A DNA stretch of 64,000 nucleotides, taken from Campylobacter concisus (lineage in GTDB: Bacteria > Campylobacterota > Campylobacteria > Campylobacterales > Campylobacteraceae). The position numbers and the translations under genes are program-made. Location: NCBI RefSeq assembly GCF_002092855.1, contig NZ_LVLC01000001.1, forward strand, positions 62,001 through 126,000. Reading direction: 5' to 3'. This document shows positions 9,936 through 18,638 of the stretch, piece by piece; within the stretch, counting starts at the first letter, position 1, and the number at the start of each line of letters is the position of its first letter. The notes under the pieces were generated by a model, which saw only the letters and a program-made list of their open reading frames with translations, searched no databases and was not told the origin of the DNA.

Positions 9936-10616
9936 ATGTCACATAAAAATGCTGACAGGATCAGCGAATACGAATTCTCCATCGGCGTTAGGCTGACACA
10001 CTGGATTAGATTTGCAGCGATCACACTTTTGGTTGTGAGTGGCTACTATATCTCATACGTTTTTGTGAGTCCAGAGATCACGAGCGAGCCTACAAATTTC
10101 ATGCAAGCAAAGTGGCGTATGGCTCACCAGATCGCTGGTTTTGTGCTGATAGCGGCGTTTATCTTTAAATTTTATCTATTTGTCTTTGATAAACACAGCA
10201 AAAAAGAGTGGATGAGTGTGGTTGATTTTCTAAATCCAAAAATTTGGATCGCACAGATTAAGTATTATCTTTTTATGGGCCCTCATCCGCATTTAAGGGG
10301 TGTTTATAATCCTTTGCAGTTTGCCTCATACTTTTTCTTTTATCTTGTTTTGACTCTTATTTGCCTAAGCGGTCTTGTGCTTTATGTTCATGTTTATCAT
10401 GAGGGACTTGGCGGAGCGCTTTATGAGCCAGCTAGGTTTTTTGAAGAGCTTATGGGCGGACTAGCAAATGTTAGAACGATACATAGAATTTGTATGTGGG
10501 TCATTATGATATTTGTGCCGATTCATGTTTATATGGCGGTATTTAATGCTGTTAAGGGCAAAAATGGAGCAATGGACGCTATCGTTAGCGGCTATAAATT
10601 TGTAAAAGAACACTGA
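9936..10616 (+). CDS. hydC: Hydrogenase cytochrome b subunit
   Basis: HydC is the integral membrane di-haem cytochrome b that anchors HydAB and passes electrons from H2 to menaquinone. The 226 residues form four hydrophobic helices (about 20-42, 68-90, 128-150, 185-207). Histidines placed for haem binding include RLTHWIRF near the start, MAHQIAGF, and the pair in RTIHRICMW and VPIHVYMAVF near the end. It follows hydB with a 9-base gap and an AAGGAG ribosome binding site, and its stop overlaps the hydD start by one base (TGATG). Confidence 0.95.
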   Translation: MSHKNADRISEYEFSIGVRLTHWIRFAAITLLVVSGYYISYVFVSPEITSEPTNFMQAKWRMAHQIAGFVLIAAFIFKFYLFVFDKHSKKEWMSVVDFLNPKIWIAQIKYYLFMGPHPHLRGVYNPLQFASYFFFYLVLTLICLSGLVLYVHVYHEGLGGALYEPARFFEELMGGLANVRTIHRICMWVIMIFVPIHVYMAVFNAVKGKNGAMDAIVSGYKFVKEH

Positions 10617-11158
10617 TGAGAGTGCTGGTTTTAGGCATCGGCAACGTGATGTTTGCCGATGAGGGCATAGGTGCTCATTTTGTAAATTTGATGGACAAAA
10701 ACTACAAATTTACAAGCTCTAAAAACGAGCTTACATTAATGGACGGGGGCACTTTAGCCCTCGCTCTAACTCACATCATAAGCGAATTTGACTATCTTAT
10801 CGTCGTTGATTGCATTAGCGCAAACGGTGCAAGCGTGGGCGATGTTTATTTTTTTGATTTTATAAATGTACCAAATTTTATCAGCTGGGACGGCTCGGCT
10901 CACGAGATAGAGATGCTTCAGACCCTTCATCTAATGGAGCTTGCGGGCGATAGACCTACGACTAAAATTTTAGGCATCGTGCCTAGCCGCATAGAGTCAT
11001 CAAATTTTAGCCTCTCAGATGAGGTTATAAACGCTTCTAATATTTTAGAAAAAACGCTGCTTAATCACTTAAAAGAGCTTGATTTTAAGTGTGAAAAGGT
11101 GGCAAATTTTACCCTAAACGATATAGTTGATGAATACGCTAAAAAAGGTTTAAAATGA
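10616..11158 (+). CDS. hydD: Hydrogenase maturation endopeptidase
   Basis: This protease of the HyaD/HybD family is expected to cut the C-terminal peptide of HydB once nickel is in place. The 180-residue product begins VLVLGIGNVMFADEGIG, in which the aspartate/glutamate pair is a nickel-sensing feature of the family. It continues with DGGTLALAL, VVDCISA and the histidine of SAHEIEMLQ, all family landmarks. It overlaps hydC by one base and hydE by 4 bases. Confidence 0.93.
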   Translation: MRVLVLGIGNVMFADEGIGAHFVNLMDKNYKFTSSKNELTLMDGGTLALALTHIISEFDYLIVVDCISANGASVGDVYFFDFINVPNFISWDGSAHEIEMLQTLHLMELAGDRPTTKILGIVPSRIESSNFSLSDEVINASNILEKTLLNHLKELDFKCEKVANFTLNDIVDEYAKKGLK

Positions 11159-12627
11159 TACTTGCTTTTAAATTTATTTGCCACAAGGACGCTTCGTTTC
11201 TAGTGCCATTTTTACGCTTGCTTGCTGGCGATCTAGCTCATAGCTTAAAGTGCAAAGATGATGAAATTTGTCTAAAGGTAAGTGGTAATGCCAGTGAGCT
11301 TGAGAGTGTGGCAAATAAAGCAAGCGCACTCTTGCCTTTTAGTCTTTTTATAAAGCACAGTGAAGTCTTGGCTGCAAGTGAGCTTGACGAAGATAGCAAG
11401 ATAAATGAGATAAAATTTGGCGGCCTAACTCCGACTCAAGCGAGCACATTTTTGGCTAGCGAAAAGGCTATCTTAAATGAAAGTGGCGTGCTATGTGAGA
11501 GTAAATTTGAGGGCGAGATAACAATTGGTAATTTTAATGAAAAGCTCAAAGCTTGCCTAAATTTATTAAAAAACGGCAAGGGCGTTTGCGTAGAGCAAGA
11601 TGAAAATTTATATGAAATTTCTCTTGGGGTAAATTTTGATGCAAATTTCTTGATGCCCGTAAATTTAAAGCAGCTACCAAAAATTTTTATCGCCGATGAT
11701 AGAGCTTTGACATTTCTAGCTAGCTTTGAAAAGCCACTTTTAGCACTAAAGACGACAGCCATTTATAGGCAAAATCACGAGGATGCACCGCTATTTTTTG
11801 ATGTGATGGCACCAAATGATCTTTTTCTTTACGCCATTTGCGAGCAGCTAAATAAAGAAAGCTTTAGCTTTTTAAGCATTAAGGTAAAGGAGCAAAAAAA
11901 TGCTCTTTCAAGACTATCTTTGCTTGAAAGTAGCGCAGTTTTAAGCCCATTTTTCTATACAAAAGATGAGGAATTTGAGCTTAGCTATTTGGGCGAAGTG
12001 GCTTTGGGATTAAAATTTAGCAAATTTAGTGATGATGAAATTTGCCTGCTTTCAAAATCAAGCAAAACGCAGCTTCTATTTTTGCCAAAATTTAGTAGCT
12101 TTGAAGAAATTTATGAGCTCATAAGAGCCGAGGAGGGCGGCGAAAGGCTACTTGAAAATTTCAGCAAAGAGCATACTTTACCAAGTGGAAATTTTAGCTC
12201 AAATGCTAGCTTTTTCTCGCTATTTTGCATAGTTGGGCGCATACTTGGCTTAGGTGATGACTTTAAAAAAGCAGGGGAGAATTTGCTTCTTATGGCAAGC
12301 GATTTTAGCGGTCAAAAGGGCGTTAGGATCGATTACAAGATGAAAGATGACTTTGGTTTAGACGGGGTTAAGTTTGTAAAAAGTATCATTTCGTTTGTCC
12401 TTGCTGGCGCTGGAGAGAAGAACATCAGCTTTGGTTGCACCGAGTCTTTGGCGCACTTTTTGAGCGATTTTAGCTATGAAAAACGAGATAAATTTAATAT
12501 TAAAAATGTTATTTTAAGCGGGGATTTATTTTATAATAAGGTAGTTAGCAACTTGATAAAAAAGCACCTAAACCCAAATATAAAAACAAATTTTGACCCC
12601 GGATTTGGCGTTGAGATCAAGCTTTAG
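11155..12627 (+). CDS. hydE: HydE, hydrogenase accessory protein of unknown function
   Basis: Position and length (490 residues) match HydE of Helicobacter and Wolinella, which follows hydD and is needed for hydrogenase activity but has no assigned biochemical role. I see no signal peptide or membrane helices and no cysteine-rich zinc fingers. By eye, the first 75 residues resemble a degenerate acylphosphatase domain (FLVPFLRLLAGDL, then CLKVSGNASELESVANKASALLPF in two parts). The last 120 residues follow the order of the HypF C-terminal domain, ending NVILSGDLFYNKVVSN against LLSGGVFQNKTLLE in the neighbouring HypF. It overlaps the hypF start by 35 bases if the TTG start of hypF is right. 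It is unrelated to the radical-SAM HydE of [FeFe] hydrogenases despite the shared name. Confidence 0.85.
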   Translation: MILAFKFICHKDASFLVPFLRLLAGDLAHSLKCKDDEICLKVSGNASELESVANKASALLPFSLFIKHSEVLAASELDEDSKINEIKFGGLTPTQASTFLASEKAILNESGVLCESKFEGEITIGNFNEKLKACLNLLKNGKGVCVEQDENLYEISLGVNFDANFLMPVNLKQLPKIFIADDRALTFLASFEKPLLALKTTAIYRQNHEDAPLFFDVMAPNDLFLYAICEQLNKESFSFLSIKVKEQKNALSRLSLLESSAVLSPFFYTKDEEFELSYLGEVALGLKFSKFSDDEICLLSKSSKTQLLFLPKFSSFEEIYELIRAEEGGERLLENFSKEHTLPSGNFSSNASFFSLFCIVGRILGLGDDFKKAGENLLLMASDFSGQKGVRIDYKMKDDFGLDGVKFVKSIISFVLAGAGEKNISFGCTESLAHFLSDFSYEKRDKFNIKNVILSGDLFYNKVVSNLIKKHLNPNIKTNFDPGFGVEIKL

Positions 12628-14836
12628 ATATGAGATCAAAGGCTTAGTTCAAGGTGTGGGCTTTAGACCTTTTGTCTATACTTTAGCGGACAAATTTAAG
12701 CTCGTTGGTGAAATTTACAACGACGACGAGGGCGTGAAGCTAAATTTTAGCGGTGATGAGGCTAGCTTTTTGGCTTTTGAAAAAGAGCTTTATGAGAAGC
12801 TGCCAGCCCTTGCTAGGATCGATGAGCTGAAGAAATTTAAGATAGATAAAATTTATGAAAAGCTTGAGATCATCGCCTCAAAGAGAGCTACCAAACAAGC
12901 TCCCATTTTGCCTGATTACGCACTTTGTGACGACTGTTTGCGCGAGTTTTATGATCCCACAAATCCACGCTACAAATACCCATTTATAAACTGCACCAAC
13001 TGCGGACCAAGATTTTCTATCATCAAAGCATTGCCCTATGACAGGGTAAATACGACGATGAACGAGTTTAAGATGTGCGAGTTTTGCGAAGGCGAGTACA
13101 AAGACCCACTTAATCGCCGCTACCACGCAGAGCCGATCTCTTGCCCAAACTGTGGACCAAAACTATATCTAAAAGACAAATTTGGCAAAGTCTTGGCTAG
13201 TGGGAACGAAGCAGCCAAAGAGGCGGCTACGCTCATAAATGAGGGCAAAATTTTAGCCATTAAAGGGCTTGGTGGCTTTCATTTGGTTTGTGACGCGACA
13301 AATGAAGCCGCAGTTTGCGAGCTAAGAGCTAGAAAGCACCGCCCAAGCAAGCCCTTTGCTCTGATGAGTAAAAATTTAGAGAATGCTAGAAAAATAGCGC
13401 AAATTTCAGAGGCGGAGGCGAAGCTACTTAGCTCAAATTTAAAGCCAATCGTCTTGCTTGAGGCAAAAAATGGCTCAAATATCGCAAAAAGCGTCGCGCC
13501 AAATTTAAATAAGCTTGGCGTCATGCTCGCATTTAGCGGCATACATCTTTTGCTATTTGATTATTTAGAGCACGACATCATCGCAACTAGCGCAAACATC
13601 TCAGGCGAAGTCGTGATAAAAGATGAGAGCGAGCTAAGAGAAAAATTAGGTGAGGTTATAGACTTTTACCTTGATCACGACCGAGAAATTTACTCACCAA
13701 GTGACGATAGTATTGCATTTTGTGTTGCTGATGAGACAATTTTTACAAGAACAAGCCGCGGGCTAAATCCAAATTTCATCCATACAAATTTCAAGCAAAA
13801 AGGGACATTTTTAGCACTTGGAGCGGAGCTAAAAAGCTCATTTTGCATCTACAAAGACGGTCTTTTGATAGTTAGTCCATATATCGGCGATCTAAAAAAC
13901 GTGGCGACTTTTGATAGGTTTAAAGACATTTTCACCCTTTTTAAAATGACTTATGATCTAAAAATAGACAAGGTCATAGCCGATTTGCATCCAAATTTTT
14001 TAAATACAAAATGGGCGAAGGATCAGGGCTTTGAGCTAGTTTATTTGCAGCACCACTACGCGCATTTGCTAAGCGTGATCTTTGAAAATGATCTAGCAGA
14101 TAAAAAGTACCTTGGCTTTTGCTTTGATGGCACTGGATACGGGAAAGATGGCAAAATTTGGGGTGGCGAGGTCTTTAGGCTAGATAAAAAGAGTTACGAG
14201 AGAGTTTATCACTTTGATGAATTTAGCTTATTTGGGGGCGAAAACAGCATCAAAAATATCTATCTAATCGCATATTCTATTATTTTAAAATACTCTCTTG
14301 AGGACGAAGCTCGTAAATTCTTAGTAAATTTTGATGAAAAAATGCTTGCAAATTTTAAAAAAATGGAGCAAAAAGGATTAAACTTAGTAAAGACTAGCTC
14401 GGTTGGTAGGATATTTGACGCATTTGGGGCGATTATTTGTGGGCTTTTTCACTCGAGTTTTGAGGGCGAGAGTGGTATGAGGCTTGAAGCACTTTATGAT
14501 AAAAATTTAGATGCGTGTTATAAATTTAGTCTAGATAATGGAGTTATCGGCTTTAAAGAAGCTTTTAAAAGTGCTTTAAAAGATGAGCCAAGAGTGGCTG
14601 CAACGGCATTTATAAATGGCTTGGCTGATATTATTTTTGAAATTTCAAAAAAAGAAAAAATGGAAATTTTACTAAGCGGTGGAGTTTTTCAAAATAAGAC
14701 TTTACTCGAACTTATTTACAAAAAATTTACTAAAGTAAATTTGAAATTTTATATCAATAAAAAATTCTGTAGCAACGATTCTAACGTAAATTTAGGGCAA
14801 ATTTATTATTATTTATCCACATTTTCTAATAAGTGA
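12593..14836 (+). CDS. hypF: Carbamoyltransferase HypF
   Basis: HypF makes thiocarbamate on HypE from carbamoyl phosphate and ATP, the source of the cyanide ligands of the NiFe site. Domains in order: acylphosphatase (GLVQGVGFRPFVY, about 16-30); two zinc fingers with paired CxxC motifs (CDDC, CTNC, CEFC, CPNC, about 112-190); YrdC-like domain (about 200-390, KGLGGFHLVCDAT); and a Kae1/TobZ-like C-terminal domain with HHYAHLLSV and LLSGGVFQN. 747 residues is full length. No ATG precedes the conserved domain: TTG at 12593 or TTG at 12611 must be the start, both inside hydE. The first is listed. Confidence 0.95.
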   Translation: MTPDLALRSSFRYEIKGLVQGVGFRPFVYTLADKFKLVGEIYNDDEGVKLNFSGDEASFLAFEKELYEKLPALARIDELKKFKIDKIYEKLEIIASKRATKQAPILPDYALCDDCLREFYDPTNPRYKYPFINCTNCGPRFSIIKALPYDRVNTTMNEFKMCEFCEGEYKDPLNRRYHAEPISCPNCGPKLYLKDKFGKVLASGNEAAKEAATLINEGKILAIKGLGGFHLVCDATNEAAVCELRARKHRPSKPFALMSKNLENARKIAQISEAEAKLLSSNLKPIVLLEAKNGSNIAKSVAPNLNKLGVMLAFSGIHLLLFDYLEHDIIATSANISGEVVIKDESELREKLGEVIDFYLDHDREIYSPSDDSIAFCVADETIFTRTSRGLNPNFIHTNFKQKGTFLALGAELKSSFCIYKDGLLIVSPYIGDLKNVATFDRFKDIFTLFKMTYDLKIDKVIADLHPNFLNTKWAKDQGFELVYLQHHYAHLLSVIFENDLADKKYLGFCFDGTGYGKDGKIWGGEVFRLDKKSYERVYHFDEFSLFGGENSIKNIYLIAYSIILKYSLEDEARKFLVNFDEKMLANFKKMEQKGLNLVKTSSVGRIFDAFGAIICGLFHSSFEGESGMRLEALYDKNLDACYKFSLDNGVIGFKEAFKSALKDEPRVAATAFINGLADIIFEISKKEKMEILLSGGVFQNKTLLELIYKKFTKVNLKFYINKKFCSNDSNVNLGQIYYYLSTFSNK

Positions 14837-14838
14837 TG

Positions 14839-14851
14839 TATAATGATTATA
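14839..14851 (+). promoter_or_regulatory. Palindromic -10 region upstream of nikR
   Basis: TATAATGATTATA is a perfect 13-bp palindrome whose left half is also a consensus -10 box, about 30 bases before the nikR start. A repressor bound here would block its own promoter. It resembles AT-rich operators of Fur and epsilonproteobacterial NikR in composition, but it does not match the published spaced NikR operators closely enough to name the regulator. Confidence 0.45.
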
Positions 14852-14881
14852 AACGGTAATCAAACAAGAAAGGAGCAGAAA

Positions 14882-15295
14882 ATGGATAGTGTTATACGTT
14901 TTAGTGTTTCTTTACCTAGTCAGTTACTAGACGAACTAGATAAAAAGGTTAGCGAACAAGGCTACGCTTCTAGGAGCGAATTTACGAGGGATTTGATACG
15001 CGAAAAGATCGTAAGTGATAGCTGGAAGGACGCTAGTGAGGAGTTGATCGGGGTTTTGACGCTCATTTATATGCATCATCACAACGATTTGGTGAATAAA
15101 AAGATGGATATAGAGCATAGCTCTGATGTGAAAATCATCTGCACAAACCATGTTCATGTCGATCATCATAACTGCTTAGAAACGATTTCAATAAGAGGCG
15201 AGGCTGGCAAAATTGAACGCTTTGCTGAAAGGATCGCCGGCTTAAAGGGTGTAAAATTTTCTAAACTCACAAGGGCAGCTATTCCTAGGTTTTAG
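14882..15295 (+). CDS. nikR: Nickel-responsive regulator NikR
   Basis: NikR is a ribbon-helix-helix repressor or activator that reads cytoplasmic nickel and controls nickel uptake and nickel enzymes. The 137 residues begin [17 protein letters not shown], the DNA-binding ribbon and first helix. The C-terminal ACT-like tetramerisation domain holds the metal-site pattern: histidines in HHHND, then [11 protein letters not shown] with the cysteine ligand. An in-frame ATG 13 codons upstream lacks a ribosome binding site, whereas AAAGGAG lies just before 14882. It sits inside the hydrogenase/hyp island, which fits its role, and has its own promoter palindrome. Confidence 0.94.
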   Translation: MDSVIRFSVSLPSQLLDELDKKVSEQGYASRSEFTRDLIREKIVSDSWKDASEELIGVLTLIYMHHHNDLVNKKMDIEHSSDVKIICTNHVHVDHHNCLETISIRGEAGKIERFAERIAGLKGVKFSKLTRAAIPRF

Positions 15296-15311
15296 TTTTT
15301 TAAGGGTCTTT

Positions 15312-15776
15312 ATGTGTTTTAGGAATTTTTGGTATTTTTTTATAGGTGAAGCTAGCGGTGGTATCTTTCTTATCGCTGCTGCTTTAGTGGCTTTTATCTT
15401 TGAAAATGTTTTTTTAAGCAGTTTTTATAACTCATTTTTACAAATCGATACAAGGCTAAATTTTGGCAAATCGCCGATACAAAAGCCCCTTATCCTTTTG
15501 ATAAATGATAGTTTGATGGCCGTTTTTTTCTTTTTACTTGGGTTTAGACTTAAGCGAGAAATTTTTAAAGCAAAGCTTAGGAGTCTGGCCCAAGCCACCT
15601 TGCTAAAAAATTTTATTATCGGCAGCATTTTAGCTTCTGTATTTTTTTATATTTTAAATCACAATTATATTTTTTGTTGAAAGACTAAGGCAGTGTCAAT
15701 GGACATAAATACGGCATTTAAGACACTTGCTGGAAATTTAGTGTTTTGTATATCTTATAAAAGAGAGTGTGAATAA
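15312..15776 (+). pseudogene. nhaA: Decayed nhaA Na+/H+ antiporter remnant
   Basis: The first 122 codons read as the N-terminus of NhaA: GEASGGIFLIAAALVAFIFEN, in which EASGGI is the family start, then LLINDSLMAVFFFLLGFRLKREIF matching the family pattern [21 protein letters not shown]. A TGA at 15678-15680 then stops the frame. In the same frame just after it is AVSMDINTAF, which lines up with AVPMATDIAF of the antiporter's fourth membrane segment, where the catalytic aspartates lie. The frame ends at a TAA overlapping the next gene. About 150 of the usual 380-390 codons remain and the ion-binding aspartates are gone, so it cannot work as an antiporter. Confidence 0.8.
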
Positions 15777-17035
15777 TGAACTTTTTAAATAGAATTTTTC
15801 TAGCAAAAGAGCTGGATCGGTGGCAAAGTGACGGCATAATCGATAAAAAGACCGCTATAAAAATAGCAAATTTATATGACATCGACCCTGATGCCCATAG
15901 TGACAAGATAAGTTTTGTCTTAAAGCTCGTAGCATATCTTTTTTTTGCACTAGCCTTTTTTACGCTCGTTGGTGCAAACTGGGAAGAAATACCAAGACTA
16001 GGACGTTTAGCACTTGTATTGTTTGTGCTTGGGCTTGTAAATTTTGGTGGAATTTACTATCTCGCAAAGGGAAAGGAAAATCTATCAACGGCGATGTTTT
16101 TTCTTGGAAATTTTTGCTTTGGTGCGGCGATTGCTCTTATTGCTCAAATTTATAACATTAGCGATGAGCCAAGCGGTGGTATTTTGCTTTGGAGTATCGG
16201 AGCGTTTGCAGTTTCTTTTGCTAGTAAAAAAGGTGTGTTGGTAGCCCAAAGCCTTATCTTTGCGACAGTTTGGTTTTTTATGGTGGGCTATCAGGGCGAC
16301 TTTGGTTTTGGCTTTATCATTTTTATAGTACTTGGCGCATATACGCTTTACAAAGACGACTCAAAATGGCTTGCTTTTGTGCTTTTTGTAGATATTTTTA
16401 TATACATCATTTCATTTTGCGGCTACATTAGTGGTCTTAGAGCGATATTTGATTATGGATTTTTGTTTGGACTTCCGATGGTTGCGATCGTATCGCTATC
16501 TTATGCGCTTTTGCTTATCAGCATTTCGCCTCTACTAGATAAATTTAGAGTAGGGCTTGGCGCATTTACGAAAGAATTTGGTAAAAATTTTGGTGTTTTT
16601 GTGTTGCTATTTTGTCTATTTTTATTTGAAGAAAGAAATTTATTTGAGCTTTACGATGAAAAACTTTGGTTTGTGAAGTCATTTTTTAAAAGCAACTTTG
16701 GCTTTGTCTTTATCCTATTTAGTGTTGCTTATTTTGTACTATTTTTTAAAGAAAAAAACAAGAGTGGCTTGCTACTTGGGGCGCTGCTCGTGTCGTTGCC
16801 ATTTGTCTTTAGCTACGGGCCTGGCTATGCAAATATATTTTTCTCGCTCGCAAATATCATAACAGCTGCGGTCCTTATAAAAAAAGGTGAGTTAAAACTT
16901 GGTCTTTGTATGATATTTTTGGTTGCGGCCGTGAGGTATTTCCAGCTAATAGGTGATTATATCGGTGCTACGGCGCTATTTATGGTGTTTGCTTTTATAG
17001 TGCTAGTTGTCGCTAGAAAAGGACGTAAAAAATGA
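15776..17035 (+). CDS. DUF2157-type multi-pass membrane protein
   Basis: The 419-residue protein begins with a soluble 40-residue segment typical of DUF2157 (LAKELDRWQSDGIIDKKTA, then a short helix), followed by about a dozen hydrophobic helices to the C-terminus, where a basic tail (ARKGRKK) marks the cytoplasmic end. Function is unknown. It overlaps the next gene by 4 bases. Proteins of this type are commonly paired with a GDYXXLXY protein, as here. The pair lies between nikR and hypB without an obvious link to nickel. A role in hydrogenase or envelope physiology would be a guess from position only. Confidence 0.8.
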   Translation: MNFLNRIFLAKELDRWQSDGIIDKKTAIKIANLYDIDPDAHSDKISFVLKLVAYLFFALAFFTLVGANWEEIPRLGRLALVLFVLGLVNFGGIYYLAKGKENLSTAMFFLGNFCFGAAIALIAQIYNISDEPSGGILLWSIGAFAVSFASKKGVLVAQSLIFATVWFFMVGYQGDFGFGFIIFIVLGAYTLYKDDSKWLAFVLFVDIFIYIISFCGYISGLRAIFDYGFLFGLPMVAIVSLSYALLLISISPLLDKFRVGLGAFTKEFGKNFGVFVLLFCLFLFEERNLFELYDEKLWFVKSFFKSNFGFVFILFSVAYFVLFFKEKNKSGLLLGALLVSLPFVFSYGPGYANIFFSLANIITAAVLIKKGELKLGLCMIFLVAAVRYFQLIGDYIGATALFMVFAFIVLVVARKGRKK

Positions 17036-17637
17036 AGATAAAAGTCTTAATAGTAGCTGTAATTTTTCAAATTTTGCTTATTGGCATTATGCTTGGCTAC
17101 GCACTTATGCCACTTTATTTTGGACAAGAGGTGAGAGTAAGGGTAAGTCTTTACGATCCAAGAGATCTTTTTCGGGGAAACTATGTTGATTTAAACTATG
17201 ATTTTTCAAATTTTTATTCAAGAAATTTTGACGAAAATGATAAAGATGACCGCTATATCGATAAATACGATGAGAGAGTAAGAGATGGGGCTAGAGTTTA
17301 TGCTGTTTTAAAACCAGATGTTAATGGCACTTACGGCTTTGCTAAATTTAGTATAAGCAAGCCAGACAATGGAGTCTTTTTAGCTGGTAGATATGATGGC
17401 TACTCGCTCGTAAAATACGGCATAGAGCACTTTTATATGTCACCTGATAGTGCGGCTAATACCGAAGATGAAATGAGGGAAGAAGACATTGATGCATATG
17501 CTATTTTGATGGTGATGGATAATGGCAAGGCTAGATTAAAGGATCTAATAATCCAAAAGAGTGCCGGAAAGAATAGCAAAAAACTACTCGGTGATGAAAA
17601 TTTTGATAAGTTGGATGAGATTAGGCAAAAAGAGTAA
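17032..17637 (+). CDS. GDYXXLXY-family membrane-anchored protein
   Basis: A single N-terminal membrane helix (about residues 5-26) is followed by an extracytoplasmic domain. The family motif appears as YDPRDLFRGNYVDLNYDF (about 41-58), with asparagine where the name-giving motif has aspartate (GNY rather than GDY). The 201-residue length is normal for this short domain family, whose biochemical role is unknown. AAAGGACG precedes the ATG, which lies inside the last codons of the DUF2157 gene, so the two are coupled. After it come 170 bases of very AT-rich DNA with repeats of AAATTTAAATA before hypB. Confidence 0.82.
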   Translation: MKIKVLIVAVIFQILLIGIMLGYALMPLYFGQEVRVRVSLYDPRDLFRGNYVDLNYDFSNFYSRNFDENDKDDRYIDKYDERVRDGARVYAVLKPDVNGTYGFAKFSISKPDNGVFLAGRYDGYSLVKYGIEHFYMSPDSAANTEDEMREEDIDAYAILMVMDNGKARLKDLIIQKSAGKNSKKLLGDENFDKLDEIRQKE

Positions 17638-17807
17638 AGTAAATTTAGTCAAAATTCTTGTGCAAATTTCATTTATATTTTTAAATTTAAATAAAAATTT
17701 AAATAAATTAATTAATTTTGATCTATTTGCCAAAACTCCTAAATTTTAATTTTATTTTTAAATTTAAGAGTTAAAATCTCCATAAATTAATAAAAAAGGA
17801 TGAAAAA

Positions 17808-18638
17808 ATGTGTAAAGATTGCGGTTGTTCAATGGGTAATCACGCCCACGCCCACGCCCACGCCCACGCCCACACTCACGCTGATGGCACCACTCACTCG
17901 CACCCACACACTCATGATGGACATACAGATCACGCTCATGACGCGCACGAACATAGCCACGAGGCTCACGCACACCCTGTGTTAAATGAGAGTAAAACCA
18001 TAGACGTGATAGAGAAAATTCTCTCCGAAAACGACAAAGAAGCTGCTCACAACAGAGCTCATCTTGATGAAAAAAAGATACTTTGTGTAAATTTAATGAG
18101 TAGTCCTGGTGCTGGTAAGACCACGCTTTTAGAAGCTACGATAAAGGCTGGTAAGTTTAAAATAGGCGTTGTAGAGGGCGATTTAGAGACAAATCAAGAT
18201 GCTGATCGCATAGTAAAAGCTGGCGCAAAGGCTCATCAGATAAGCACAGGTCAGACCTGTCACTTGGACGCATTTATGGTGCATGAAGGGCTTCATCATT
18301 TGCCGCTAAACGAGCTTGATCTAGTCTTTATAGAAAATGTTGGAAATTTAGTCTGTCCTGCAAGCTATGATGTTGGCTCACACTTTAACGCTGTGCTTCT
18401 TTCAGTGCCAGAGGGCGATGATAAGGTGAGTAAGTACCCAGTGATGTTTAGGGCTGCTGACGTGCTTCTCATCACAAAAGCTTCGCTCGCACCACACTTT
18501 GACTTTGACATCGAGCGAGTGAAAAGTGACGCTAGAAAGCTAAATCCAAAGGTTGACATCTTTGTGATAGATAGCAAAACTGGTGAGGGCATTGATAAGT
18601 GGATAAGTTATTTGGAATTTAAAAAAGAGCTAAGATAA
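17808..18638 (+). CDS. hypB: Hydrogenase nickel insertion GTPase HypB
   Basis: HypB is a SIMIBI-class GTPase that works with HypA to deliver nickel to the hydrogenase large subunit. The N-terminus (about 1-60) is extremely histidine-rich, including HAHAHAHAHAH and many further histidines, and should store or buffer nickel. The GTPase domain follows with the P-loop SSPGAGKTTLLEA (about 96), GVVEGDLETNQDADR, the metal-site region TGQTCHLDA, and ENVGNLVCPASYD. The very N-terminal MCKDCGCS keeps the CxxCGC high-affinity nickel motif. The 276 residues are longer than the H. pylori protein because of the histidine region. The stop overlaps hypC by one base. Confidence 0.96.
   Translation: MCKDCGCSMGNHAHAHAHAHAHTHADGTTHSHPHTHDGHTDHAHDAHEHSHEAHAHPVLNESKTIDVIEKILSENDKEAAHNRAHLDEKKILCVNLMSSPGAGKTTLLEATIKAGKFKIGVVEGDLETNQDADRIVKAGAKAHQISTGQTCHLDAFMVHEGLHHLPLNELDLVFIENVGNLVCPASYDVGSHFNAVLLSVPEGDDKVSKYPVMFRAADVLLITKASLAPHFDFDIERVKSDARKLNPKVDIFVIDSKTGEGIDKWISYLEFKKELR
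17841..17870 (+). repeat. Hexanucleotide tandem repeat (CACGCC)x5 in hypB
   Basis: Five perfect copies of CACGCC encode five His-Ala pairs in the HypB metal-binding tail. Because the unit is 6 bases, slippage adds or removes whole His-Ala pairs without breaking the frame. The run is GC-rich against an AT-rich genome. Confidence 0.9.

Noticed and set aside
17764..17985. Arg- and Thr/Pro-rich overlapping frames on both strands around the hypB histidine repeat
   Set aside because: These are alternative-frame readings of the CACGCC repeat and have no coding support.
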